From the NCBI GenBank assembly GCA_049999805.1, contig JBNGIO010001107.1:1-22817 (forward strand): a stretch of DNA of 22,817 nt, in the 5' to 3' direction. Source of the stretch: Folioceros fuciformis. Lineage: Eukaryota > Anthocerotophyta > Anthocerotopsida > Anthocerotales. The stretch's first letter is position 1; each line of letters starts with the position of its first letter. Both the position numbers and the translations under genes were made by a program. Positions 1 to 9,600 of the stretch are shown piece after piece. The notes beneath the pieces are model-generated. The model was not told the DNA's origin. It saw nothing but the letters and a program-made list of their open reading frames with translations, and ran no database searches.

Positions 1-2
1 TC

Positions 3-404
3 ACGGACTCCACGCCGGTGTTCGGATCGGTCCTCGAGGGCGGGGACGCAGTGTCGCACTTCGGCAATGGCATCGTCTTTGACTACCCTATCACCGGCGG
101 GGTCACCGTGGACACCCCGCTCTTGGGCAACGCGCGGGGCTTTTACGTGGCCAACTCCAACACCCAGGGCAGCGAGACCTTTCTGGAGGACTTCACCGTC
201 TCCTTCACGGCGCTCAGCCAGTACTCCAGCAGCTCTCTCCAAATCGCCGGCCTCTGGAACGAAGCGGATTCGGTGCACGAGTTGCCTGTCACCGGCGGCA
301 CTGGCTACTTCCGCTTTGCGCGCGGATACGCCTTGATCGAGCCGGTTCCCCAATCCGAAACGGATACTCACTTCGTTCGGATCACGCTGGATATTCCCTA
401 CTGA
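3..404 (+). CDS. Dirigent-like protein, C-terminal part (5' truncated by the window)
   Basis: The frame is open from base 3 (TDSTPVFGSV...) to a TGA at 402-404, giving 133 residues without a start, so the 5' part lies outside the window. The dirigent hallmarks appear in order: a GSV entry strand, a short stretch resembling the family's GRxQGxY signature (NARGFYVANS), a strand ending FEDFTVSFT-like, and the family's C-terminal block (HELPVTGGTGYFRFARGYAL) before a final beta strand ending in DIPY. Dirigent proteins are secreted eight-stranded beta-barrels that direct stereoselective coupling of phenoxy radicals in lignan and related phenolic pathways. The family runs to about 180-190 residues, so roughly two thirds is present. 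Substrate and stereochemistry cannot be read from this. The signal peptide is not in view. No frameshift is seen. Confidence 0.85.
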   Translation, partial: TDSTPVFGSVLEGGDAVSHFGNGIVFDYPITGGVTVDTPLLGNARGFYVANSNTQGSETFLEDFTVSFTALSQYSSSSLQIAGLWNEADSVHELPVTGGTGYFRFARGYALIEPVPQSETDTHFVRITLDIPY

Positions 405-785
405 TGTGCCTGCCTGCCTGCTCCTAGCTCAGGTGAAGATGAAGTTCTCTCTGCATTCTTGTTCTTTCAATTGTGGAATAAAGAGCAGCGGCAAGGCAAG
501 GGTGCTGACTGCGAGCTGTGCTTTGGAAGGACAGCGGGGTGGTTGGAGCCTGGTGGTGTCTCATCGTGCTCGTTTCCCTTCCACCTGTGTTTGCCACTCC
601 CCGCAAACTGGGGATGAGATTCCCCATGTTCCGTTTGCCGAACGGGCTAGTTCGGAGCCTAGTGCTGGTCGATCGGGCCTAGCGTTGGTCGATCGAGGCC
701 TAGTGCTCGTGGGTGCTCGTCGGTGGCCACAAGTGTTCTCAGCACGGGACATGAGAAACCCTGGAGTTCGTATCCGTTTACGCCG
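405..785. other. 3' flank of the dirigent gene
   Basis: GC-rich, with overlapping short open frames on both strands that resemble no protein family I know. It contains a small imperfect tandem repeat at about 658-716: roughly 20-bp units starting CCTAG and containing GGTCGATCG. No gene is supported here. GC content falls abruptly at about 785, where the repeat island begins. Confidence 0.4.
477..482 (+). promoter_or_regulatory. Possible polyadenylation signal of the dirigent gene
   Basis: A canonical AATAAA lies about 73 bases after the dirigent stop codon, a plausible position for a plant near-upstream element. Hexamers like this occur often by chance, so this rests on position alone. Confidence 0.35.
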
Positions 786-821
786 GTAGGTGTTATCCGT
801 TTAAATGGTACTAATAATATT

Positions 822-955
822 TGTTTAAGGTTACAAGTGCAATCTTAGGGACGGGTGTCCAGGTTTAAGGTTACAAGTGCGACCTTAGGGGCGTGTCCAG
901 GTTTAATGTTCCAGGTTTAAGGTTACAAGTGCAACCTTAGGGGCATGTGTCCAGT
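822..955. repeat. Three-copy ~40-bp tandem repeat with an internal palindrome
   Basis: Three units beginning GTTTAAGGTTACAAGTGC start near 823, 863 and 915. The first spacing is 40 bp and the second is 52 bp because of a short partial duplication. Each unit carries an inverted pair, TAAGGTT and AACCTTA, around an eight-base ACAAGTGC loop. The pair is perfect in the third copy and has one mismatch in each of the other two. Confidence 0.8.
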
Positions 956-1033
956 ACTCCCATCATTCCTATGTTGCCATGTTGTTAGGGCGGCATGTGC
1001 AACTTGTTTTGAAACATCCTTGTGTTGTTATGA

Positions 1034-1216
1034 GGGATAGGGACGTTGGTTCAAGTTTGAGATTAGGCTTATAGTTAGGATTAGAGATTTATTAGGGATA
1101 GGGATGTTGGTTCAAGATTGAGATTAGGGTTATAGTTAGGATTAGATATTTATTAGGGATAGGGATGTTGGTTCAAGATTGAGATTAAGGTTGGGGTTAG
1201 GGATAGGATTAGGGTT
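1034..1216. repeat. Three-copy 61-bp tandem repeat, TTAGGG-rich
   Basis: Units starting GGGATAGGGA recur at 1034, 1095 and 1156, exactly 61 bp apart, and share GTTGGTTCAAG and GAGATTAGG. Copies one and two are nearly identical. The third diverges in its second half into a degenerate telomere-like stretch. Confidence 0.9.
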
Positions 1217-1245
1217 TTATCGTTAGAGATAGGGGTTTAGGGTTG
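1190..1245. repeat. Degenerate telomere-like (TTTAGGG-type) stretch
   Basis: Successive variants of GGTTAGGG, GATTAGGG and TTTAGGG occur across about 55 bp, resembling the plant telomere repeat but irregular. It looks like an interstitial, decayed telomere-like block, not a chromosome end, because genic sequence lies on both sides. Confidence 0.5.
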
Positions 1246-1489
1246 AAGGATAACAATATGAATTTAAATTCTTGTAGTAATTTAGAAGAGTTACTAACTA
1301 ACTTACCTTTTGTGGTGCAACTTCCTAAATTAGGGTTATTTAACCATACTCACCTAAAATGGATTTCTTCTCAATATGACCATTCTAGGGCACTAGGGCA
1401 ACAAAAACATGTGAGAGTGGCTCACATACCTTATCTAGAGTAGGAGACTTTATTGAGCGATTTTGTGGTATAAGCTCCCATCCTACAAA

Positions 1490-1725
1490 CTTTTACAAGA
1501 AGGATTCTAAGGGTGCAAGAAGAATTCTGAGGGTCCATGGAATTTCAAGAAGGATTCTAAGGGTGCAAGAGGATTCTAAGGGTCCATGGAATTTCAAGAA
1601 GGATTCTAAGGGTGCAAAAAGAATTCTAAGGGTCCATGGAATTTCAAGAAGGATTCTAAGAATGCAAGAAGGATTCTAAGGGTCCATGGAATTTCAAGAA
1701 GGATTCTAAGGGTCCATGGAATTTA
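1490..1725. repeat. ~50-bp tandem repeat built on GGATTCTAAGGGT
   Basis: The 3' end of the unit (GGGTCCATGG) falls at 1540, 1589, 1639, 1689 and 1719, so the period is 49-50 bp with a final shortened 30-bp unit. Each full unit holds two copies of the core GGATTCTAAGGGT, so the 50-mer is itself a duplicated ancestral motif. Unit length changes by whole half-units, as slippage or unequal crossing-over would produce. Confidence 0.9.
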
Positions 1726-2350
1726 CCTCATCCTGCAATATCGACAATGCTTACAGCTCGTCCTGTAGTACTGATAGTGCTTACACCTCATCCTGGAGTA
1801 CCGACAATGCTTACACCTCATCCTGCAGTACGGATAGTGCTTACACCTCATCCTACAGTATCGATAGTGCTTACACCTCATCCTGCAGTACCGATAGTGC
1901 TTACACCTCATCCTAGAGTGCAGTATCAACAATGCTTACAGTACGAACAATGTCTACACCTCATTCTGCAGTACCGATAGTGCTTACACCTCATCCTAGA
2001 GTGCAGTATCGACAATGCTTACAGTACGAACAATGTCTACACCTCATCCTGTAGTACCGACAGTGCTTACACCTCATCTTGGAGTGCAATACAGACAATG
2101 CTTACACCTCATCCTACAGTACGAACAGTACTCACACCTCATCCTGCAGTACCGATAGTGCTTACACCTCATCCTGTAGTACCGACAGTGCTTACACCTC
2201 ATCTTGGAGTGCAGTACAGACAATGCTTACACCTCATCCTGCAGTACGAATAGTACTCACACCTCATCCTGCAGTACCGATAGTGCTTACACCTCATCCT
2301 GTAGTACCGACAGTACTGATAGTGCTTACACTTCATCCTGCAGTGACAGT
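1726..2350. repeat. 30-bp minisatellite, about 20 copies
   Basis: Units contain GATAGTGCTTACACCTCATC followed by a variable CTGCAGTACC-like part, at a mainly 30-bp period. Some units carry a longer variant (near 1915-1960 and 1995-2045) with an extra TACGAACAATGTC segment, giving a higher-order pattern. Because 30 is a multiple of three and the unit has few stops, several frames stay open and encode 10-residue repeats such as STDSAYTSSC. These frames look like by-products of the array and not like a gene. Confidence 0.92.
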
Positions 2351-2439
2351 ACTTGCAGTGCTTATAGCTGCATCATATGTCAGGTACGAATGCTTGAATT
2401 ATGCAAATTGTTTTATTACTTAGGGAGGTGTTTATATTT

Positions 2440-4376
2440 TTACTTCGGGACTAGAAGGTATTGGTGTTCTTACGGCCCATTAGACTTTATACAAAAGGAG
2501 GTTGGAGTGGTTTGTGGTGCTAATACAGCTAAGTGTAAGGTCATGTGCGTAGAGAGTGTGAAGCATGGATGCCAAGAAAATTTTAGGGTGAAGAAACTTC
2601 TTTTATGGCCTATGATTGTTGAGATTGGTCTTCTTGAACACAGGCATACTGACCTTTCAAATGCTGTATGCCATGGGCCTGGTTACGAAGGCTTACCCCG
2701 GATATTAGAGCAACATGGCTTTAATAGGAAAAGAAGGATTGGATAAGGCATTGTCTACATTGCAAAGTTCATATAGACAAAATAATGCACCGACATCAAG
2801 ATGCATTATATGCTTGAATCAACAATAAGATAAAGGTATATGAGCTAGTATGGGATGATTACATGCAAAAATATGACGTTCTCAATATACTTATACAAGT
2901 TGAAGTTGGTGAATGGAACCTAGCCCGAATGATGCCACATTAGTATCATTATGGTTGGAGCAAAATATGTCTATAATTTTCCACCAATCAAGCGAGAATC
3001 AACATTTTGCTTTTGGTATCCAAAATCCTTTTATGTTAAATTGCATGTTGCTTTATGGGAATAATAATATGCTAACTATGGATGCAATTTTTGGATTGAA
3101 AGGGTATTGCTACCACTTATTCATGGTGATGGCTCTTAACCATTATTTGAATGAAGTTCCAATAGCATTGGCTATTACAAAAGATGCTACCATAAAGTCT
3201 CTTGTTAGTTGGCTCTCATCTTTAAGGAAGAAGGTTGAAAAAATCAACAAGGATTGGACACCAAGTTCATTCCTTGTTGATGATTGTTAGGTAGAGATTT
3301 TTGCTATTTGCTCAATGTGGAATCATAACATCCTTATATTACTATGCTTGTGGCATGTGCGGAAAGCGTGGAGGCAGAATTTATTGAAGAAAGTGCACTC
3401 ACAAAGTAATCGAATGTCAATATGGGTAGAGCTGGGGATATTATGTATGTCAATGGAGCAAGCACCACTTTAAATTGTGTTTCGATAGGAAGAAGAATGT
3501 TGAAATTTTTTTATGACAAGTGGGAAACAAGAGAAGGATACTTTGTGAGGTACATGAAGATAATGGAGGGAGACTATAGATATGTGGTTGTGTAATGCTA
3601 AAATGCTGCCTTACGCAGGGCAACATACAACTTCAGTTGTGGAAGGATTCCACAGATTCATAAAAGAATATGTAGCTTTCATAAGTCAAGTTTGCTTGGT
3701 CGTAGACTAGACTATATACTCCACCAATTAATCAATGTGATTGCTGGACATTATTGGTACTAACACTTTACGAAAGAAGGGGGATACAAGCATAACAAGA
3801 AGTTGGAGGCTTTGGAGGAAACAACTATGAAGGGTGCAGAAACTATTCCTATAAGCTCAGTTATTTTACCTCAAGCTGAAAATGTTGTTGCCCATTGTTT
3901 GTCTTCGTCCACCCCTAACTTGTAGTATATGATTGCACATGTTTACTCTCTTTGGGCTACATTCATACATCCTATGGGGAACAAAGGTTTCATTTGCAAG
4001 TACGTGATGAAAGTTCAACAACTTTTAGGCATACATAAGGATGGTGGATTAGCAACTAGGCAAAATGAGAGAAAAAATAGAGCGAATGTTGTTGAAAGTA
4101 GTAATAGTAAGAACTTAGCTAGGGCTTTAGGGAAGCAAGATGAAGAAGCTCGAAACAATGTATTGCTTACTAATCCTTTGGTAGCACCAATATCAAACAC
4201 ACGGTTTGATGTGACGAAAGAAAAACAGTTGGATTTTATTAAAACAGCTTGTGCTGAAGTATGTGATACCGCATATAAGTGTGCAAATTTAACTTTTGAG
4301 ATAGCTTTCATTATAGAGCAAACTCAACAGAAGCTAAAAAACTCAATGAAAACAAGTGGTGGAAACTTTTGATGAA
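2440..4376 (+). mobile_element. Decayed Mutator-like (FAR1/MULE, SWIM-type) transposase
   Basis: Pieces of one transposase lie in order on the plus strand but in shifting frames. About 2445-2746 encodes an N-terminal DNA-binding-like region with a KHGCQ motif and an EHRHTD histidine pair, as in FAR1/FLYWCH-like zinc-binding folds. About 2913-3290 encodes the MULE catalytic core: MDAIFGLKGY (first Asp), then FLVDDC (second Asp), then an in-frame TAG before VEIFAI. About 3290-3400 gives the CLWHVRKAW-like motif. About 3600-3680 gives TTSVVEGFHRFIKEY. About 3940-4010 matches a SWIM zinc finger (GNKGFICKYVMKV) whose first Cys pair is lost and whose expected His is Tyr. The tail ends at a TGA near 4372. 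Several stops and frameshifts make it inactive. I could not find terminal inverted repeats or target-site duplications. Confidence 0.75.
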
Positions 4377-4555
4377 TGAGAGAACCAATAGACTAAAATG
4401 ATATATTGGTTTGGAGGAAGTTTGTGTAAGAAGAAGAAGATGGTGAGATGGAAACCTACCTTTCCGTCTACATATATGCTAAAATATCCCGTCTATGCAA
4501 ATGCTTAGGCAATCGCAAGCGCACCATTGCCCTTGTGAATTGCATCACCTGTGAT

Positions 4556-4705
4556 GCCCGTCTCCACAGTTGCTTAGGCATCTGCCCGTGTGTGCACTCT
4601 TTCTTGCCCGTCTCCACAGTTGCTAAGGCATCTGCCTGTGTGTGTACGCTTTCTTGCCCGTCTCCACAGCTGCTAAGGCGTCTGCCCGCATGCGCACGCT
4701 TTCTT
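4556..4705. repeat. Three-copy 50-bp tandem repeat
   Basis: GCCCGTCTCCACAG recurs at 4556, 4606 and 4656, exactly 50 bp apart. Each copy is followed by TTGCTAAGGCATCTGCC-like and GTGTGCACGCTTTCTT-like segments with a few substitutions. It lies just after the transposase remnant. Open frames through it on both strands are by-products. Confidence 0.9.
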
Positions 4706-4709
4706 GCAA

Positions 4710-5560
4710 GAGCAAAGGTTTGAAAACGTAAGTTGAAATTGGAGTTTGAAAGCGAGGGTTTAGAAACCTTGTCTCCTAGGTATGGACAGCTAGGTATGGA
4801 ATTGCTGTAGCAACGGTAACACAAATGGCAACACAAAGTAGTGTTGCTATGTCACGTATGTGCATATGAAGTAGGGTACATCGAGTTGCGCATCCGCACG
4901 GGTTTGACCGTATTTGCCTTAATGGCCATCGGGTATCCATGGGAAAACCGCTAATATGGGCATTAAAAGGAGAGATTTGCACGGTTTCACTAGAACCACC
5001 TAATATTACATTACAATGAGGGTGTGGAATATTAAGGTTTGGATAATCCGTGTTAGAGATCCTTGAAACAAGGGTGTGCACTTTTGCAATGCACCTTCTA
5101 CGCATGTTTTGATAACCATGTTCCCAACCAATCATGTCGGTCGGGCTCTTCCCATAAAAGTCTTAACTATAAGCAAAAGGCTGTTTGTCAAGAATGGAGT
5201 TATGAGACCATATCTTAGGTTTTACACGTATTGCATTACCTACATATTGTTTCGCACTCTAGAAAAGGCCCTCCAGAAAAGAGGTGCCCATACAACTACG
5301 ATTTCTTCAAGATTCCTTGAACGAAGATGCTACATTGCTCAATAAGAGATGCTCTTCATTAGTGATTTTATTGAGCACCTCCATATGTGATCCCTTCCTC
5401 CAACTTAGTCTGCTTTGTGTATGGGCCAGTGGAGGGTATGAGCATGAGAAGCTATGAAAGCACCGGCATGTGGGTGTCCGGCTATCCTACAACGATGGTA
5501 ATCTAGGTTAGTCCATACCATAAGCTTGGACAAATAAGGTTCTGAATGAGACATTCAAAT
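4710..5560. other. Unassigned AT-rich interval inside the repeat island
   Basis: Both strands carry open stretches of up to about 120 codons (for example the minus strand at 4776-5135), but I see no family motif, and neighbouring frames are interrupted. It is most likely degraded transposon or intergenic sequence. Confidence 0.35.
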
Positions 5561-5580
5561 AGAAGGGCATAGGGCTTGTT

Positions 5581-5799
5581 TCAAAATCTCAATTGTGTGC
5601 TAATGTCTCCATCACAACTTGGCCAATGCACAAGCAAGTATGGTTCTTGCTCAATCACATGGGTGCTCAAAACCTTTGCAAGCCAAAATTCCCTATTGTG
5701 TGTGTCTTCCTCATATGGTGTAACAATGAACATTCCTTTCTTAATCTCCAGGACATCGTCGTATGGCTTGCAATCTTTGCCTCCCACCTGCTGGCATTT
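5581..5799 (-). pseudogene. Short ORF fragment, possibly from a transposon protein
   Basis: About 70 residues read cleanly on the minus strand, including GMFIVTPYEED, FWLAKVLSTHV and YLLVHWPSCDGD. The layout (an opening 'can be read as effective in' strand, then FWxAKVL, then a VHW strand) resembles small beta-barrel tails seen next to plant transposase ORFs, but that link is only an impression. No continuation is visible on either side, so I treat it as a relic. Confidence 0.25.
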
Positions 5800-5880
5800 T
5801 TATAAGCAAAAAAGAGCTCTGACCTCTTTTTGCTAGCCTAGAGAACAAGTTTGTGTTGATGATGTGGGCACAACGAAGTG

Positions 5881-6000
5881 CCTCTCAAAGTGAATCTCTT
5901 TTTACTTGGCGAGTAAGAGTTCATATCACTAATGTGAGTGTCCCTTAGAGTGAACCTTGTCCTAAGATGGGAGTACAAGTTCATATCACCACTGTGAGTG
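5881..6000. repeat. Imperfect 60-bp direct duplication
   Basis: Two 60-bp units end in GTTCATATCAC(T/C)A.TGTGAGTG, with that motif at 5920 and 5980. The 5' half of the unit has diverged more. The open minus-strand frame through it is explained by the duplication. Confidence 0.65.
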
Positions 6001-6905
6001 TCACAGATCCTATGAGGGATTCCATTTATAAACACATATATCATCATCAAACCTCTAAGCTAGGCAAATGAATGGAGCCTTGTGCAATAGCTAAGATCTA
6101 CTCTTTGGGCTAGGTGGTGGAAAGTTGTGCAATAGCTCATGGCCACAATTATTCTCCCTTATGGGATAAGCATGTACTCATATCCCTTAACCTTGAGATC
6201 CATGGTGTCATGGGAAAAGATTTTTCAAGGCTTATAAAAGGGTCCAAAGGTGTTTCATAGTCTTAGGGTGCTTGTCCTTTCCTAGGCAATAGCCATTCTT
6301 TTACCAACGAATTTCCATTCTTTTGCAAAGAACATGGATTAATGCAATCTATAGAATAGCTAAGGAAGGACTATCAACTTCATGCATGAAGTTGAGTGCT
6401 AAACCCTGCTTCGCAAATGATGTTTGAGAGGGCTAGCCCTCCCATTAGATTGTGGCCCTCCTCGAGTTGTTCCTCTCATTCTTGGTTTGGCCCTCCTCGA
6501 GTTGTTCCTCTCATTCTTGGTTAAATGGGATCTTCCATCTCTTTTTCAATACATTATATATATATATTGGTAATTAATTAAGGATATTATTATATATTAT
6601 TTCTATTATACATACTAAATATTATACAAACTCTTAATGTACGAGGAGGACTCAAATCTAGTTGATTGAAATCCGAGAAGCCCTCCTGCGATAACCGGAC
6701 GAAAATTCTATAGTGAGCAAACGGTTAACGATCAAAACCTCCACACCACGCAGTGAAACCTCTTTGAGGCAAATGGATACTCGGCGGGGGGTCATGAACA
6801 AAAATAATATGTAACGGATGGCTTCGTCCGTCTCTGCCTCAGGTCTTTGCGTCAGATAAGCTCCTAGTAGTATGGTATGCTATGGCATGGTATCGTCGGA
6901 ACCAG
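6001..6905. other. Intergenic interval with a short dimer and an AT-rich tract
   Basis: A 35-bp unit beginning GGCCCTCCTCGAGTTGTTCC is directly repeated at 6454 and 6489, essentially perfectly, so the duplication is young. An A/T-only-like tract follows at about 6545-6620 (TATATATATATATT and TTAATTAA runs). From about 6700 GC content rises again. I see no gene. Confidence 0.6.
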
Positions 6906-8215
6906 TCACCTCAGGCTCATTGACTCTGTAACAACTCCGGAACCGGGGCCGGAAGCTCCCCTGGTTGCTGACTCTGAACCTCCTGACGAGATGTCACAAG
7001 CTTGCATCTCAATTATCCTCTGATCACTGTGGTTGAAATCATCCTTCAAGTTGTAAACCTTCTCAGCGTTAAGGTTGGATCCTTTGATCCTTCGCAGCAT
7101 TTCCACAACTTCACTGCATCGATGTTCTTGACACTCTTGACGACACCAGGCATGCCACCGCATCGTACGACCAAAAACGGTTAGTTTCCTTTCTGCTCTG
7201 AGCTTAACTGAAGGGCTCCTCACAGATGTAATGAAAATGTTACTCACCTCTGCAACTGCCTCAACTGCTTAGAACTCCAGGACCTCTCGTGAGAGACGAT
7301 ATGCACGGGTCAATGATTTCACGGACCCGCCCAATCCTGTTGAATGGGGTCATTTTAGCAAAGAACAAGGTTCTGCTCCCCAGCCGGATTTGAAAGGTAA
7401 ATTGGTTCCTTGGACGTGATCAACTCCAGTAGCACAACTCCCAAGAGCTGAATCAAACATCTGTTTTGTTGGTGAGCTGCAAGTTGTGGAAATTCACAGG
7501 TTCCCTTCACAATTGCGGACACATATGTGGCTTCCAAATCCACCAGCTTAGAAAGCCCGACGTCCGCAACGTTGCATTGAAGTGGTGGTCTAGTAGGATA
7601 TAATTTGGCACACTTCACGTCACCATGGACGATTTGTGGTGCTGTCTGAACGTGCAAGTACTCGAGTGCGATAGCTGACGTTTAAGAGCAATCCTGAACC
7701 TTGTGTTCCAGTCAAGCCTTCGCAGACAAGAAGAGGATCCACATTCACCTCACTGCAGCAACCAGAAGTTTGACAAGATTCCTGTTGTTCGCTTGCGAGA
7801 GGATGGCCACCTCGTTTACAAAGGACTCCACATCACTGGCATGCTTCGCCACTTTTTATTGGCCACGGTTGTACCATCATCCAGTGTTCCTTTGTACGCT
7901 GTGCTAAACCCTCCTCCCCGAACTTCGTTGTGTGCAGAGAAACTTGTTGTTGCTCGGTTCAGCTCATCGTAGATGAAGATGGTGAATTGGGCAGTAAGTC
8001 TAGTGGCATGCCTCTACAAAATGCCACCGATGGCAGTCAAGGCATAACGAGACTTCCCGAAATCACCACTGATCACAACACTCGTTCTGGATACCTGCCG
8101 CTGGGATTAGATCCATATTGTCCCCAACAGTGCCGACACACTACGGCTACAAGTGTTGAGATGATGATCATGACGACGGTCGCTGTCATCGCTGCAACCA
8201 CAGGAACAGATTGCA
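6906..8215 (-). pseudogene. Receptor-like kinase pseudogene: transmembrane and kinase part
   Basis: Read from 8215 down on the minus strand. A hydrophobic helix (VVAAMTATVVMIIISTLVAVV) lies at about 8140-8210, followed by a basic stretch. The juxtamembrane/P-loop region (IYDELNRATTSFSA, then GEEGFSTAYKGTLDDGTT) lies at about 7865-7975. After a frameshift come N-lobe helix C (DVESFVNEVAILSQANNRN, 7755-7834), LDWNTRFRIAL (about 7685-7720) and, after another shift, the catalytic part (LEYLH, HGDVKCAK, NVADVGLSKLV, GVVLLELITSKEP, 7355-7657). C-lobe pieces (RVREIIDPCI, SEVVEMLRRIKGS) and a Ser/Gly tail run to the TGA at 6906. The order matches plant WAK-like receptor kinases. Stops, at least four frame changes, a deleted hinge region and loss of the catalytic-loop Asn show it is dead. 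A GTGAGT donor-like site (7241-7247) may mark an old intron. Confidence 0.8.
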
Positions 8216-9600
8216 GCTGCATTTCAGTACTGGTCCAGAAGAACCCTGGACAGCAAGCAACATGGGTCTACCTGCCACTGGGAACGTCTTCCCCGTCGAC
8301 GTCGTCCGACGCTGCTCCCCATGGCCGGGATTGGGACTGGAGCTGCCGTTAGTATCCCTGCTACAGCCAGGGTCCATCCCCACAGAGAGGTTGATTATAT
8401 TACCAATTGCAAGCTTGCGATTAACTTTGGAGGAGAATAATGTGGCAAGGCATGGTGGAGTGAGAAGTTTCCAGAAAAGGCACCCACATCATCTCGGGTT
8501 TAGGTCATCTCCGATTCTATCAATGTAATAGTGCACCGTGTCCCCATCATCTCCAAGAATCAGAACACTGTTGGGCATGCTGTAGTTACTCAGCGGCTTA
8601 CGTTGTTTTTGTTCAGCGCAAAGTTGAAGGCTGCAATAGAAATGAGAGTAATGGCAACGAGTTCTTCATCAGGCAACCGCAAGCAAGGTAACTGTAACAA
8701 CGCAAGGGCCAACATGCAACAACTTAAACTGGATGGGAGGGAGAAAATGGAGAATCTGCCAGGTGCATGTACCAATCGCAGAGTGGTTGAGCAACGGACT
8801 CGGGGGTAAGACCTGCTCGTAGAAAGTTGGGACCCTTCTGACGTTGCCGTTGAATAGTTGTAAGAAAGGGCGCAGGGAAAGTGTCCACTGATGGCATCCG
8901 TTGTTGTGGATCAGGGTCCGGAGAGCTGGGATCCAGAGCAGGAGCAGGCGGAAGACTGGAGTCCAGGTACAGGACAGTGCCGTGTACACGCATTCCCTGC
9001 ACGCGGTCTTATCTACTGTTGGCAGTGGTGGTCCCTTCGCTGGTGAGATACCTCGTGCCAGCCAACGGGAGAAAAATGACTACAGCGGAGCAGTTGCCAA
9101 TAGTGAATGCAGTGTCCGCGATGGAACAGTTGGCGAGGTCGCTGGCCGTCGAAACCTGCGTCACATCATGCCTGCTGCCGTCCATCTTGAACACTGAGGC
9201 AATGACAACATGGAGAAGCTTCTCATGATCAGAAACCAGCAAAGGCTTCCACAAGCATGACAACCCGGTGCAAACTTTGTGGAAAGCTGCAAGAGTGCCT
9301 TACACAAGGACTCGTTCACGTAGAACGTCGAACTGTCGGCCCAGCCTTGGTAGCAGGAACGTTGTGTCTTCCGGATAAGGAAACCGGTTGGGGTTCCCTG
9401 GAATGCTTCCGACCTCGTGCCGTACAAGGTCGCCTCCGCGCACAGGTACGGGAACGGCAGGCAACCAGTGAGCGAGAAACGAGTGCGATACAACTCCGGC
9501 GGGAGCCGATTCTGAAACGCGTTCACGATTTCGCCCTTCCTCTGCGTTCCGCCCGTACGTATCACAGATATGGTAGGGGACTGTGGACATAAATGAGGAA
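8216..9600 (-). pseudogene. Probable decayed ectodomain region of the receptor-kinase pseudogene
   Basis: This interval lies directly upstream, in minus-strand sense, of the transmembrane helix and has long but mutually shifted open frames, as expected of decayed coding DNA. About 9010-9260 reads GSRHDVTQVSTASDL, then NCSIADTAF and LAGTRYLTS. That pattern resembles the copper-binding half of a phytocyanin-like fold, though the family's final CxxxH ligands are not visible. About 8730-9000 is Pro-rich, as in an extracellular stalk. About 9400-9560 reads EIVNAFQNRLPPELYRTRF and is unassigned. I infer that it belongs with the kinase from strand and adjacency only; a separate decayed secreted-protein gene is possible. 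Confidence 0.4.

Noticed and set aside
1190-1245. A true chromosome end
   Set aside because: The telomere-like units are irregular and short, with genes on both sides.
1490-2350. CRISPR-like array of regularly spaced repeats
   Set aside because: Units are head-to-tail with no unique spacers, and the sequence is plant nuclear. These are ordinary minisatellites.
1716-2423. Repeat-rich open frames as a secreted repeat protein gene
   Set aside because: Frames stay open because the 30-bp period is a multiple of three. There is no signal peptide or conserved flank, and several frames are equally open.
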